This document shows, piece after piece, positions 8,555 to 17,040 of a stretch of DNA of 41,206 bases. A model generated the notes under the pieces. That model was given only the letters and a program-made list of their open reading frames with translations, did not search any database and was not told where the DNA came from. Source of the DNA: Acetatifactor muris (GTDB taxonomy: Bacteria; Bacillota; Clostridia; Lachnospirales; Lachnospiraceae); assembly GCF_024623325.1 (NCBI RefSeq), contig NZ_JANJZD010000040.1, forward strand, positions 1 to 41,206, given 5' to 3'. A program made the position numbers and the translations under genes. The stretch's first letter is position 1; every line of letters starts with the position of its first letter.

Positions 8555-9265
8555 ATGAAAGTTGCGATTTGCGATGAGGATAAGGAGAGCAGTGTTCAGC
8601 TTTATGGGCTGATAAAGAGACAGGTGCCGGACATGGAGGTGTTCCGATTCCATTCTGTGAGACAGTTCCTGGAATCAGGGCAGCACTATGATATTCTTCT
8701 GCTGGATATCAGCATGGAGGACATGCGGGGGATGGAAGCGGCAAGGGCGTTGCGCGTTAACGGGGCGGATACGGTTCTGATTTTTGTGACTGCGCGGAAG
8801 GAGTATGCCGCGGAAGCTTTTGAAGTGTCGGCTTTTCATTATCTGCTGAAACCTGTGTCAGAGGAGAAATTCTGTGATGTATTTGAAGGCGCCTGCAGGG
8901 AAGCGCGCAGATTGGAAGCACAGAAAGGCGGACAGCTTTTCTTCCGCACGAAGACCAGGAACTACACCATGCAGAAGAAGGACATTTTATATGTGGAAAG
9001 CGCAAAGCGGAAGGTGGAAATCCATACGCTGCGGGAGAACATCACTGTCTATGCCACCATGAGACATGTGGAAGAACAGCTGGGCGGAGATTTCTTCCGA
9101 TGCCACAGGGGATATCTGGTGAACATGGCTCATGTGGCCGGATACAGAGCGGGTGTCATTGAACTGAAAAACGGGGAGAAGATCTATCTGGCCAGAGACA
9201 AGTACTCCGAATTTGTCAGAATGTATACCGGCTATCTGAAGCAGGAGGGAATTACACTTCTGTAG
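8555..9265 (+). CDS. LytTR-family response regulator
   Basis: This two-component regulator has 236 residues from ATG 8555, behind GAGGTGGGGG. The receiver domain covers residues 1-~120, with acidic residues DEDKE at 7-11, phospho-acceptor Asp51 in LLLDIS, Thr in FVTARKEYAAEAF, and Lys in YLLKPVS. The LytTR DNA-binding domain spans ~130-236 and includes DILYVESAKRKVEIHT and FFRCHRGYLVNMAHV. No sensor kinase gene is adjacent, so it is an orphan in this window. A paired repeat upstream may be its own binding site. Confidence 0.93.
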   Translation: MKVAICDEDKESSVQLYGLIKRQVPDMEVFRFHSVRQFLESGQHYDILLLDISMEDMRGMEAARALRVNGADTVLIFVTARKEYAAEAFEVSAFHYLLKPVSEEKFCDVFEGACREARRLEAQKGGQLFFRTKTRNYTMQKKDILYVESAKRKVEIHTLRENITVYATMRHVEEQLGGDFFRCHRGYLVNMAHVAGYRAGVIELKNGEKIYLARDKYSEFVRMYTGYLKQEGITLL

Positions 9266-9356
9266 AAAGCGGGCTGGAAGTACATATGCCATAGAATCAA
9301 AATGAAACAGGAATGGAGGGAAACCGGGACAGAATCTGTCCGGCAGGAGAAAAGAA

Positions 9357-10007
9357 ATGAGAATCAGAGCAGGAATGAGAAGAATGACCACGAACATGCT
9401 GAGCAGCAGCAGAAGAAAGGCAGGGCTGTCTGCCAGAAAAAGTCCTTTTTTGAGTACGCTGCAGAATAAGAAAGGGCTTTCCGGGCTTGCACTGCTGAAT
9501 GCGAACAGTGTGCAGAGTGCAAGGCTTGCCAGAAGCAGCTATGACAATCTGCAGAGAAGTTCCAAATCCCTGGCAGAAGAGCTGAGCCTGCTGGGTGAAA
9601 AGGTGGATCTTGGCGGGAAGGACATTACTGCCACCGCGTCAAATATGGTGGGGGATTACAATGATACTATGAAATATCTGAAGCAGATATCGGGGGTATT
9701 GAATGATTATTATCGCCAGGCTCTGAAGGAGACAGTCACCGGCAGTAAGGAAGAGCTGGAGGAAATCGGGATTACGGTGGGGACGGACGGCTCTCTGTCT
9801 CTGAATAAGGGGAAGCTTGCGGAAGCAGATGAGGAAAAGGTGAAAAAGCTGCTGGGAGCCTCCAGCGATTTTGTCAAGAGAATCAGCGCCGTGGCCTCCA
9901 GAGTTTCCGATAATGCGAAAGCAAATATGGAGAGCGCTTCCAGCCGATATAATGCGTCAGGAGGATTATCAAATTCTTATTTCAGCCGATATAATTTCAG
10001 GGGATAG
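9357..10007 (+). CDS. Hypothetical protein, 216 aa, FliD-like C-terminal pattern
   Basis: ATG 9357 follows AGGAGAAAAG. The basic N-terminus is followed by long amphipathic helices. Residues ~135-165, with GITVGTDGSLSLNKGKL, resemble the stretch in flagellar caps and related proteins where a GDGTL-type turn precedes a helix. I would not call it FliD: it is far too short and lacks the N-terminal part. It lies 91 bases after the LytTR gene and is followed after 11 bases by another unknown gene, so the pair is probably co-transcribed. Confidence 0.65.
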   Translation: MRIRAGMRRMTTNMLSSSRRKAGLSARKSPFLSTLQNKKGLSGLALLNANSVQSARLARSSYDNLQRSSKSLAEELSLLGEKVDLGGKDITATASNMVGDYNDTMKYLKQISGVLNDYYRQALKETVTGSKEELEEIGITVGTDGSLSLNKGKLAEADEEKVKKLLGASSDFVKRISAVASRVSDNAKANMESASSRYNASGGLSNSYFSRYNFRG

Positions 10008-10018
10008 GAGGAGATAAA

Positions 10019-10654
10019 GTGAGAATCGGTACAGATATGGCGGCAGTGAGAACCGCGGGAGGCAGGGCGACAGCTGCTGCGGTGGGCAGACGTTTTGAGG
10101 AGACGGCATCCTCGGAGAATATAACTTTTGGCAGCAGTCTGTTGGCAATGGGAGACGGCAGGCCGGAGGAAGAGAGGGACTCGGAAAGCGGGGAAGAGAG
10201 CGCGGCCGTGGACACAACGGATGCGCAGAAGATATATCAGGCAGTTGCCGCCGGGAAACCGAATCCTTTTGGGGTGGCCAGGGAAGGTGCGAAAGTACCC
10301 TATGGACATCTGGCGAAGGACGGCGTGATTATCTATAAGGGAGTATGCTTTGTGTGCGATGAAGAAACAAACAGTATCTGTCTGGGTGACATGACAGACA
10401 AGAAAAAGGTATTGAACATTCCGCTTTCCGGCGGCGGACATCTGAAGGTAAATCGGGACAGCATTGGCCTTTTGTCAAAGGCTGTGGGCATGTTCTCCCC
10501 GGAGGACCTGAACCTTATCATGCGGGCTATTGCGGAGGATACGAAGATTCAGTCTGTACAGAAGGAGATAGAGGACGAGGAAGCCAGCATTGGAAATCAC
10601 CTGGGGAATGATGCACAGGCGGAAGACAGCGGCAGGGACCGCGCCTCGGAGTAA
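10019..10654 (+). CDS. Conserved hypothetical protein, 211 aa
   Basis: The GTG start at 10019 lies eight bases after AGGAGG. The N-terminal ~75 residues are low in complexity and rich in Ala, Gly and Glu. The central part (~75-175) has AVAAGKPNPFGVAREGAKVPYG and CFVCDEETNSICLGDM, then an acidic C-terminal tail. No domain is recognised. It forms a two-gene unit with the 9357 gene and is closed by the terminator at 10736. Confidence 0.65.
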   Translation: MRIGTDMAAVRTAGGRATAAAVGRRFEETASSENITFGSSLLAMGDGRPEEERDSESGEESAAVDTTDAQKIYQAVAAGKPNPFGVAREGAKVPYGHLAKDGVIIYKGVCFVCDEETNSICLGDMTDKKKVLNIPLSGGGHLKVNRDSIGLLSKAVGMFSPEDLNLIMRAIAEDTKIQSVQKEIEDEEASIGNHLGNDAQAEDSGRDRASE

Positions 10655-10735
10655 GCATCATATGTAAAATATGAGAAATAACAGTTAAAAGGGTAAGCGA
10701 CGGATAGAGAGATTCAGAAGATAACAGAACGGAGG

Positions 10736-10766
10736 ACTGCGCGGTAGTGGATACTGCGCAGTTTTT
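10736..10766 (+). terminator. Intrinsic terminator after the two-gene unit
   Basis: ACTGCGC (10736-10742) pairs with GCGCAGT (10756-10762), followed by a run of T. Confidence 0.7.
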
Positions 10767-10859
10767 ATATTAGAGGGACCGCTGGCAGACGGATATGAAG
10801 CACCATGGGGCAAAAGGGGCCGTAAGTCCCGCAAAATGGCGGTATGCTTATCAATAAGC

Positions 10860-10889
10860 TTGCGAAGGGAAGGAACAGTGTGATAGAAT
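10860..10889 (+). promoter_or_regulatory. Possible promoter for the FAD dehydrogenase gene
   Basis: TTGCGA (10860-10865) and TAGAAT (10884-10889) are 18 bases apart, 53 bases before the start codon. The match to consensus is moderate. Confidence 0.35.
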
Positions 10890-10942
10890 GGGAACAGGTT
10901 TGAACGTCTGTAAAATGCAGAAAAGGAAAGAGAGGTAAGCGT

Positions 10943-12310
10943 ATGCAATATGATATTATCATTGTGGGGGCCGGGCCGGGAGGCATCTTCTCCGCCTACG
11001 AACTGACGAAGCAGAATCCGGAACTGAAGATTGCGGTCTTTGAGGCGGGACATTCCCTGGAGAAAAGGCATTGTCCCATTGACGGAGATAAAGTGAAAAG
11101 CTGTATTGGCTGTAAATCCTGCTCCATTATGAGCGGCTTCGGAGGAGCAGGGGCCTTTTCCGACGGAAAGTACAATATTACGAATGATTTCGGCGGCACG
11201 CTCCATGAGTATATCGGGAAAAAACAGGCAGTGGAGCTGATGGAATACGTGGATGATATCAACATGAAGTTCGGCGGAGAGGGGACCAAAATGTATTCCA
11301 CAGCCGGAACCAGCTTTAAGAAAACCTGTCTGCAGAATAAGCTGAAGCTTCTGGACGCATCTGTGCGGCATCTGGGAACAGATATCAATTTTGTGGTGCT
11401 GGAGCATCTGTATGACTGGATGAAGGAAAGGATAGAGTTCCGCTTTGACAGTCCGGTGGACAGTATCGAGCTGACAGAAGGCGGCTATCTGGTAAAAAGC
11501 GGCGGCCAGGCTTACTCCTGCGAAAAATGTATCGTGTCCGTGGGGCGAAGCGGCAGCAAGTGGATGGAGAAAATCTGCGGGGAGCTGGACATTCCCACCA
11601 AATCCAACCGGGTGGACATCGGTGTGCGGGTGGAGCTGCCGGCGGTGATTTTCTCCCATCTGACAGACGAGCTTTACGAGAGCAAGATTGTGTACCGGAC
11701 CGAAAAATTCGAGGACAATGTGCGGACCTTCTGTATGAACCCTTATGGAATCGTGGTAAACGAGAATACCAACGGCATTGTCACTGTAAACGGACACAGC
11801 TTTGACAGCCCGGAGAAACGCACAGACAATACCAATTTTGCACTGCTGGTGGCAAAGCATTTTTCGGAGCCTTTCAAGGACAGCAACGGATACGGCGAGA
11901 GCATTGCCCGACTTTCCAACATGCTGGGAGGCGGCGTCATCGTTCAGCGCTTCGGTGACCTGGTGCGGGGACGCCGCAGTAACGGAAAGCGGATAGAGGA
12001 AGGGCTTGTGACACCCACTCTGGCCGCCACCCCCGGAGACCTGAGCCTGGTACTGCCAAAGCGCATTCTGGATGGCATTATCGAGATGATCTATGCCCTG
12101 GACAAGATTGCACCCGGCACGGCCAATGACGACACCCTGCTTTACGGGGTGGAGGTAAAGTTCTATAACATGGAAGTGGAGCTGGATGAGCATCTGGAGT
12201 GCCGGCACAGGGGCATGTATATCATCGGGGACGGCAGCGGCGTAACCCATTCCCTGTCCCACGCCTCGGCCAGCGGGGTGTATGTGGCAAGGCATATTCT
12301 GGAGGGGTGA
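10943..12310 (+). CDS. FAD-dependent dehydrogenase (COG2509 type)
   Basis: This 455-residue flavoprotein starts at ATG 10943 after AAAGAGAGG. The dinucleotide-binding motif VGAGPGG is at residues 8-14. A Cys cluster, CIGCKSC, lies near residue 55, followed by SGFGGAGAFSDGKYN, a family hallmark. The C-terminal FAD contact is GMYIIGDGSGVTHSLSHASASG. The family is annotated as predicted dehydrogenases; the substrate is unknown. It stands alone, after a terminator and with its own possible promoter. Confidence 0.85.
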   Translation: MQYDIIIVGAGPGGIFSAYELTKQNPELKIAVFEAGHSLEKRHCPIDGDKVKSCIGCKSCSIMSGFGGAGAFSDGKYNITNDFGGTLHEYIGKKQAVELMEYVDDINMKFGGEGTKMYSTAGTSFKKTCLQNKLKLLDASVRHLGTDINFVVLEHLYDWMKERIEFRFDSPVDSIELTEGGYLVKSGGQAYSCEKCIVSVGRSGSKWMEKICGELDIPTKSNRVDIGVRVELPAVIFSHLTDELYESKIVYRTEKFEDNVRTFCMNPYGIVVNENTNGIVTVNGHSFDSPEKRTDNTNFALLVAKHFSEPFKDSNGYGESIARLSNMLGGGVIVQRFGDLVRGRRSNGKRIEEGLVTPTLAATPGDLSLVLPKRILDGIIEMIYALDKIAPGTANDDTLLYGVEVKFYNMEVELDEHLECRHRGMYIIGDGSGVTHSLSHASASGVYVARHILEG

Positions 12311-12404
12311 AGCCCTTTCTCTTGTGAATGCCATTGACTTTTTAATGTTTTCGACACAAGATTGAGGAAAGTGATGTCAGGATCAGCATGAGAGAGGAGG
12401 CTTC

Positions 12405-13328
12405 ATGGGAATCTATATAGACCCTGGAAACAGTGGATTTCAGAGAATAGTGAGTAGTGAATATGTGGACAAGACAGGATGGAAATCCTATGCGGCACAG
12501 ATGCTCTGTGCTTACTATGACTGCTCCTGCGATTCCCGCAGCCTTTTTGATGACAAGGAGATTGCAGCTTATATGACGGGGATTCTTCCCATTAAGAAGG
12601 ATGGTTTCCAGTCCGCAATCTCGGATTTTATGGAATATTCTATCCTTAACCCGGGGAAATTCGCGGAATATACTGGTTTTACGGAAAAAGATGTCCGGAA
12701 TTTATGTACAAAATACGGGATGAGCTTTGAGGAAGCAAAGAGATGGTATGATGGGTACGAGCTTTCGAAGAATGGCGCAGTATACAATCCATATTCTGTC
12801 ATGTGTGCAGTCAAATTGCAGGAATTTCAGTCCTATTGGAGGAAGACGTCTGCGGCGGAATCACTGATGACATATATCAACATGGATTTTGACGGTATGC
12901 AGGAAACTATCCTGCGTATGATATCGGGGGAAGAAATCGAGGTTGATACGGATAATTTTGAAAATGATTTTGAGACCTTCAGAAGCAGGGACGATGTGCT
13001 GACCTTGCTCATCCATTTGGGATATCTGACCTGGGACAGAAAGGAAAAGACTGCCAGGATTCCCAATGAGGAGATAAAGGCGGAATTCCAGAAGATTCTG
13101 AAAGGCAGGACTGTGAACCGAAAATGGATGGAGCTGATCGGCCATTCGCAGAAGCTTTTGGAGGATACTGTTGCGGGCAATGCAGAGGCAGTAGCAAAGG
13201 CAATAGAGGAGATACGCGACAAAAATTATCCCGCAGTGCTTAAGGATTATGGCGGCGAGATCGTGATGGTGGGAATCAGCTATCATTCGAAGGCAAAAAC
13301 CCACACATGCAAAATTGAGAGAAACTGA
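12405..13328 (+). pseudogene. AAA-ATPase-like/PD-(D/E)XK (DUF1703-type) gene with three in-frame deletions
   Basis: The gene has 307 codons, whereas family members (AAA-ATPase_like plus PDDEXK_9) usually have about 520-580. Conserved blocks are joined abruptly. YVDKTGWK meets SYAAQMLCAYYD (residues 21-38), where the Walker A loop should be. DDKEIA meets AYMTGILPIKK (49-63), where the Walker B and sensor region should be. AVAKAIEEIR meets DKNYPAV (near 272), where the acidic nuclease core should be. The frame is open throughout, yet no nucleotide-binding or nuclease residues remain, so the product should be inactive. These genes occur as multi-copy, repeat-rich families in gut Firmicutes, often as fragments. 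The missing lengths are judged from memory of the family. Confidence 0.75.
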
Positions 13329-13432
13329 GCCTGTGGGAAATTCTGATTATTTGTTATTGTTAAACAGACAACAGGAAAGCAGAAAGTGATGATTCCTACC
13401 GGCCGTATATGAAGAAGGAGGTTGCTGTGCCA

Positions 13433-13846
13433 ATGATGAAATTAAATAATAAAAAGCTGTTTTTGATTTTAGGCGTCTGCGTTATTCTTTTTGGGATAAC
13501 AGGGCTTGCAATTGCCAGGTCAGATAAATTTTTCGGTGACAGAACAGGGGCTGAAGATTCTTCTCTTTTAAATGACAACTTGTTTCCTTCTTATTGTGAT
13601 TATGCCGCTGATGTAATGACTTACGTGCTTGAAGAGGATGATAAGATTGCGAACTGCGAAATAGATATAAGCTATTCGAATGAAGAAATTCTGTCGGTTA
13701 CAGCCGAAATTATTTTGGCTGCTCAAAGTATGGAAAATGAGATTCAGCCTGATAAAATAGCAAATTATATTTCGCAGTCTTTAGACATCCCAACTGAAAA
13801 AATAGCAATATCTATAAACCAAGGCAAGATCCCTGTAGAGCGATAG
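13433..13846 (+). CDS. Small membrane-anchored hypothetical protein
   Basis: The likely product is about 138 residues from ATG 13433; GTG 13427 is an alternative, five bases after AAGGAGG. A single hydrophobic segment, KLFLILGVCVILFGITGLAI, near the N-terminus predicts a signal anchor. The remaining ~110 residues would be outside the membrane and are acidic, with no recognised domain. The stretch is clearly more AT-rich than the chromosome to its left, which hints at horizontal origin. Confidence 0.55.
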   Translation: MMKLNNKKLFLILGVCVILFGITGLAIARSDKFFGDRTGAEDSSLLNDNLFPSYCDYAADVMTYVLEEDDKIANCEIDISYSNEEILSVTAEIILAAQSMENEIQPDKIANYISQSLDIPTEKIAISINQGKIPVER

Positions 13847-13854
13847 AATATTGC

Positions 13855-13985
13855 CGAAAGAATAGGATTGCAGGACAGGTTTCTGCAGCGCCTGGGCAAT
13901 GTGAAAGCCAGCTTATCATAACGGGTGGCAATGCGGCAAAAGCCTTCAGTTTGAGAAAGTATTTCTCTGTCATAATCACAATAAA
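13855..13985 (-). pseudogene. Remnant of an IS5/IS4-type DDE transposase C-terminus
   Basis: On the minus strand this stretch reads YDREILSQ, then GFCRIATRYDKLAF, which resembles the block after the catalytic Glu in IS5-family transposases (FRRIATRYDK). The frame breaks just after and no start or terminal repeats are present. It marks old insertion-sequence activity next to the ICE edge. Confidence 0.4.
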
Positions 13986-14035
13986 TTTTAGATGCCAACG
14001 AGAGATATGAAATAATAGATTTATGGAGGATAGTT

Positions 14036-14422
14036 ATGGCTTTGGAAAATAAATTAGGCATTAATGATTCAGCAGAACTTGCGAGAGTAGAAGAGAAAAT
14101 AAGTAAGACTAAAGCCATTAAATTATATGAAAACAAAATTGTTGAAGATTTCGATGTTGGAAAATTTTCTGGACTTGCTAAAATTCATAAATTTTTGTTT
14201 GATGAGTTATATGATTTTGCTGGAAAAATAAGAACAGTAAATATTGCAAAAGGAAACTTTAGATTTGCTCCTGTAATGTATTTGGAGACTGCATTAAAAC
14301 ATATTGATAATATGCCACAATCAACATTTGATCAGATAATTGAAAAATATGTGGAAATGAATGTGGCTCATCCTTTTAGGGATGGGAATGTAACACAGAG
14401 ACACTTGCAGAAAGCGGCGTAA
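14036..14422 (+). pseudogene. Truncated Fic domain protein
   Basis: Fic proteins transfer AMP or similar groups to target proteins. ATG 14036 lies after ATGGAGG. The first ~121 residues look like a normal Fic fold, including the KFLFDELYDFAGKIRTVNI segment. The catalytic motif HPFxxGNGRxxR stops after HPFRDGN (ending at 14399). The next ten codons are unrelated and end in TAA. The essential Gly-Arg and everything C-terminal are lost, so no activity is expected. The break coincides with the left edge of the conjugative element. The gene is AT-rich like its left neighbour. Confidence 0.8.
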
Positions 14423-14467
14423 CAGCGGCAAACTGCTTTGTATATAAAATTGAATAGCGTACATGCC

Positions 14468-14509
14468 AAAGGACATTTCATCTTTTATTCAGGTGGATGT
14501 CCTTTTTTT
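14468..14509 (+). terminator. Intrinsic terminator at the ICE left end
   Basis: AAAGGACAT (14468-14476) pairs with ATGTCCTTT (14497-14505) and continues into seven T. It insulates the ICE operon from upstream transcription. Confidence 0.65.
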
Positions 14510-14539
14510 GTACTCATTTTCAGGAGAAAGGAGATTCAC

Positions 14540-15064
14540 ATGGAACTGAACGAAATGGAAAAGCGCCTGATCTTCCAGACGGAAGGCTATGGGAAATTAG
14601 ATGTCACTTATGAGCTGCGCATGTGCCTCCCCTATATACCGGACCCGGTAAAGAGGAAAACGGCGGCGGAACTTGTGCGGAAGCTGGACGCCATGCCGGA
14701 AAAAGACTGTCTGGCACTCATTCAGGATATTCGGAAAAACTACCGGATTCCGGCAGGCCCTAAGACAATGGGGGAACTACTGGCGGAGGCCAGGCAGAAA
14801 TCCGGTGCGGAGAAATTAAAAGGACACGACATCATGGCCCTGGAACGCTTTGACCCGGAAGTAAAGCACATGATCGTCTTTGACGTGCTTTCAGGTAATG
14901 CCCCTGTTGGGGATAAAGGCGACAAGATGCGCCTGTTCCTTACAGATGCCGGCTACCAGAAATTCATAGACAGCCAGGAACGGGGCGAGGTCAGGCTGAA
15001 AAACCATGCGAAGGTTGCACCGGGCGGCCATCTGCACTATGACCGCAGGGACCGCGCCTTGTAG
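14540..15064 (+). CDS. Conserved ICE hypothetical protein, 174 aa
   Basis: ATG 14540 follows AAAGGAG. The product is a soluble protein with no recognised catalytic motif. Segments such as KRLIFQTEGYGKLDVTYELR and KTMGELLAEARQKSGAEKL are conserved-looking, and the C-terminus HAKVAPGGHLHYDRR is basic. It is the first gene of the ICE operon, 29 bases before the replication initiator. Function unknown. Confidence 0.7.
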   Translation: MELNEMEKRLIFQTEGYGKLDVTYELRMCLPYIPDPVKRKTAAELVRKLDAMPEKDCLALIQDIRKNYRIPAGPKTMGELLAEARQKSGAEKLKGHDIMALERFDPEVKHMIVFDVLSGNAPVGDKGDKMRLFLTDAGYQKFIDSQERGEVRLKNHAKVAPGGHLHYDRRDRAL

Positions 15065-15093
15065 CCCGAAGGGAAAGGAAGGAGGTTTTTGTT

Positions 15094-15966
15094 ATGGCTG
15101 TATTCCGGGTAGAAAAAACAAAGGACTTCACGATCATGTGCAACCACCACCTGCGCAATACGGAACTGTCCTTAAAGGCAAAGGGGCTTCTCTCGCTCAT
15201 GCTGTCGCTGCCGGAAGATTGGGACTATACCACAAAGGGGCTCGCCCATATCTGCAAGGACGGCGTGGATTCGATCACTACCGCCCTGAAAGAGCTGGAG
15301 CGGCACGGGTATCTCACCAGGCAGCGCCTCCGCTATGGGAACGGGCAGCTCGGAGACATCGAGTATACGATCCATGAAAAGCCTGTAAATGCTGAAAAAC
15401 AGGGGGATTCACCTAAACGGGAAAATCCAGGACAGGGAAATCCAGGACAGGCAAAACCTGAACAGGGCGAACCTGGACAGGGAAATCCCGCACAATTAAA
15501 TACTAATCCACAAAAAACTAATAAATCAAAAACGGATATATCAAGGACCCATCAATCAATCTATCCGGCAGGGCTGGAGGCGGCAGGCCGCCCGGATGGG
15601 ATGGATCGGATAGAGCTGGTAGACGCTTACCGTGAAATTCTGAAAGAAAATATTGAGTATGGCTGCATGGTTTCCCGGTATGGGAAAGAACGCGTAGACG
15701 AGACGATGGAGCTCATGCTTGAAGTAGTGTTATCCAAGCGTCCATATATCCGTATCGCCGGGGATGATTTTCCCAGGGAGGTGGTAAAGGGCCGCTTCCT
15801 GAAGATCAATTCCGGCCACCTGGAGTATGTCTTTGACTGTATTGACCGGAACACTACCAAAGTCGGGAACATCAAGGCATACCTGCTGGCGGCGCTGTAT
15901 AATGCCCCGGCAACAATGGACAGCTATTACCGTGCCGAGGTCAACCATGACCTGTACGGCTGTTAG
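15094..15966 (+). CDS. Replication initiator-like protein with DUF6017-type C-terminus
   Basis: The N-terminal ~90 residues are a winged-helix initiator domain, beginning AVFRVEKTKDFTIMCNHHLR and including LSLKAKGLLSLMLSLP. Such proteins start replication of ICEs and plasmids of Firmicutes. A linker (residues ~110-135) is built of five imperfect 5-residue repeats of the type NPGQG. The C-terminal ~120 residues match the DUF6017 pattern, with LKENIEYGCMVSRYG and FLKINSGHLEYVFDCI. AGGAGG precedes ATG 15094. A terminator follows directly. The protein has 290 residues. Confidence 0.85.
   Translation: MAVFRVEKTKDFTIMCNHHLRNTELSLKAKGLLSLMLSLPEDWDYTTKGLAHICKDGVDSITTALKELERHGYLTRQRLRYGNGQLGDIEYTIHEKPVNAEKQGDSPKRENPGQGNPGQAKPEQGEPGQGNPAQLNTNPQKTNKSKTDISRTHQSIYPAGLEAAGRPDGMDRIELVDAYREILKENIEYGCMVSRYGKERVDETMELMLEVVLSKRPYIRIAGDDFPREVVKGRFLKINSGHLEYVFDCIDRNTTKVGNIKAYLLAALYNAPATMDSYYRAEVNHDLYGC
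15424..15498 (+). repeat. Five 15-bp tandem repeats coding for NPGQG-like units
   Basis: The units read AATCCAGGACAGGGA, AATCCAGGACAGGCA, AAACCTGAACAGGGC, GAACCTGGACAGGGA and AATCCCGCACAATTA. They encode a flexible Pro/Gly/Gln linker between the two domains of the initiator. The in-frame unit length allows copy-number change without loss of frame. Confidence 0.8.
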
Positions 15967-15987
15967 GCGCCTTCGGGCGTCTTTTTT
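15965..15987 (+). terminator. Short intrinsic terminator after the initiator gene
   Basis: AGGCGCC (15965-15971) pairs with GGCGTCT (15976-15982) around a TTCG loop, followed by T residues. It may attenuate rather than fully stop the ICE operon. Confidence 0.6.
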
Positions 15988-16012
15988 CATCACAGAAAGG
16001 AGGCGGGGCACA

Positions 16013-16051
16013 ATGAAAAGAATCCCTGTGCCGGCATCATGCCCGGCGTAA
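16013..16051 (+). CDS. Possible 12-codon leader peptide overlapping the next gene
   Basis: AAAGGAGG at 15996-16003 is ideally placed for ATG 16013, which opens MKRIPVPASCPA and stops at TAA 16049-16051. The next gene's ATG (16039) lies inside it in another frame and has no good ribosome site of its own. The short frame may therefore deliver ribosomes by coupling. A sequencing or real frameshift joining the two is the alternative. Confidence 0.35.
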   Translation: MKRIPVPASCPA

Positions 16052-17022
16052 CAAAGGAGCAGATTCAGGCGGCGCGTGAGGCGGACCTGTTCGCCTACCT
16101 GCAGTTCCATGAGCCAGGGGTGCTGAAACGGGACGGCCCGAATTACCGCCACAAAGAACATGACAGCCTGGTCTATGTGAGCGGGAAAAGGTACTGGTAC
16201 TGGAACAGCCGGGGCAGGAGTATCAACGCCCTGGATTACCTGATCCAGATACGGGGCTATGGGCTGGTGGATGCGGTCCATACGCTGGTCGGCGGGGAAA
16301 CCCGGCAGACACCGGCCTATCGGAGCACGGCAGCGGCAGGACATGTGCATAAGGAACCGGAGAAGAAAGCATTTTCCCTCCCCTGGGCCAGACGGTGCGC
16401 CACTTCTGCCGTTTCCTATTTACAGCGGCGCGGGATCAGCTCTGATGTGATCAGCAGGTGTTTCCGGGAAGGGCTGTTCTATGAGGCGCGGTATCATGGC
16501 GAGCCGGTCTGTGTGTTTGTGGGAAAGGATGAAGCGGGGAAAGCAAAGTTTGCCTGTATGCGGAGCATTGCCGGCAGCCTTAGGAAAGATGTCTACGGCA
16601 GCGACAAGGAATACAGCTTCTGCTATCCGCCCAGGAATCCGTGCAGCCGGCATGTGGCGGTGTTTGAGGCGCCCATTGACGCCCTCTCCCATGCCACGCT
16701 GCAGGAATTAAAAGGCTGGAAATGGGACGGCTACCGGCTGTCCCTGGGCGGCACTTCCCATGTGGCATTGACAGCATTTCTGAAACGCTACCCGGAAATC
16801 CGGCGCGTCAGCCTCTACATGGACAACGACCTCGGCGGCCTTAAAAATGCCAGAAGGATTAGGGCAATGCTCCATGAGGATCAGCGGTTCCGGCATATTC
16901 GTGTAGGCGTCAACCCGCCCCGCACGGGAAAGGACTACAACGAAATGCTGCTCCATGTTACGGAGCAGATGAAAGACCAGCAACAGCAATGCCGCCGGAA
17001 ACAGGCGGCTGTTTCGATTTGA
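16039..17022 (+). CDS. DUF3991/Toprim domain protein (primase-like)
   Basis: The 327-residue protein is a DnaG-related factor of mobile elements. The N-terminal part (~1-90) is the DUF3991-like region, with DGPNYRHKEHDSLVY and WYWNSRGRSINALDYL. The Toprim fold (~200-310) shows the conserved Glu in VAVFEAPIDALS and the acidic DND of SLYMDNDLGG. It may prime or process DNA during ICE replication or transfer; that role is inferred from the family. Translation may be coupled to the leader peptide at 16013. Confidence 0.85.
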   Translation: MPGVTKEQIQAAREADLFAYLQFHEPGVLKRDGPNYRHKEHDSLVYVSGKRYWYWNSRGRSINALDYLIQIRGYGLVDAVHTLVGGETRQTPAYRSTAAAGHVHKEPEKKAFSLPWARRCATSAVSYLQRRGISSDVISRCFREGLFYEARYHGEPVCVFVGKDEAGKAKFACMRSIAGSLRKDVYGSDKEYSFCYPPRNPCSRHVAVFEAPIDALSHATLQELKGWKWDGYRLSLGGTSHVALTAFLKRYPEIRRVSLYMDNDLGGLKNARRIRAMLHEDQRFRHIRVGVNPPRTGKDYNEMLLHVTEQMKDQQQQCRRKQAAVSI

Positions 17023-17040
17023 CAAGGAGGATTTCAAGAA

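Noticed and set aside
10685..12334. A 549-codon minus-strand open frame opposite the FAD dehydrogenase
   Set aside because: The plus-strand gene has clear cofactor motifs. The antisense frame has no recognisable domain or start signal.
15424..15498. Regular short repeats that might suggest a CRISPR array
   Set aside because: They are 15-bp in-frame coding repeats without spacers and encode a Pro/Gln linker.
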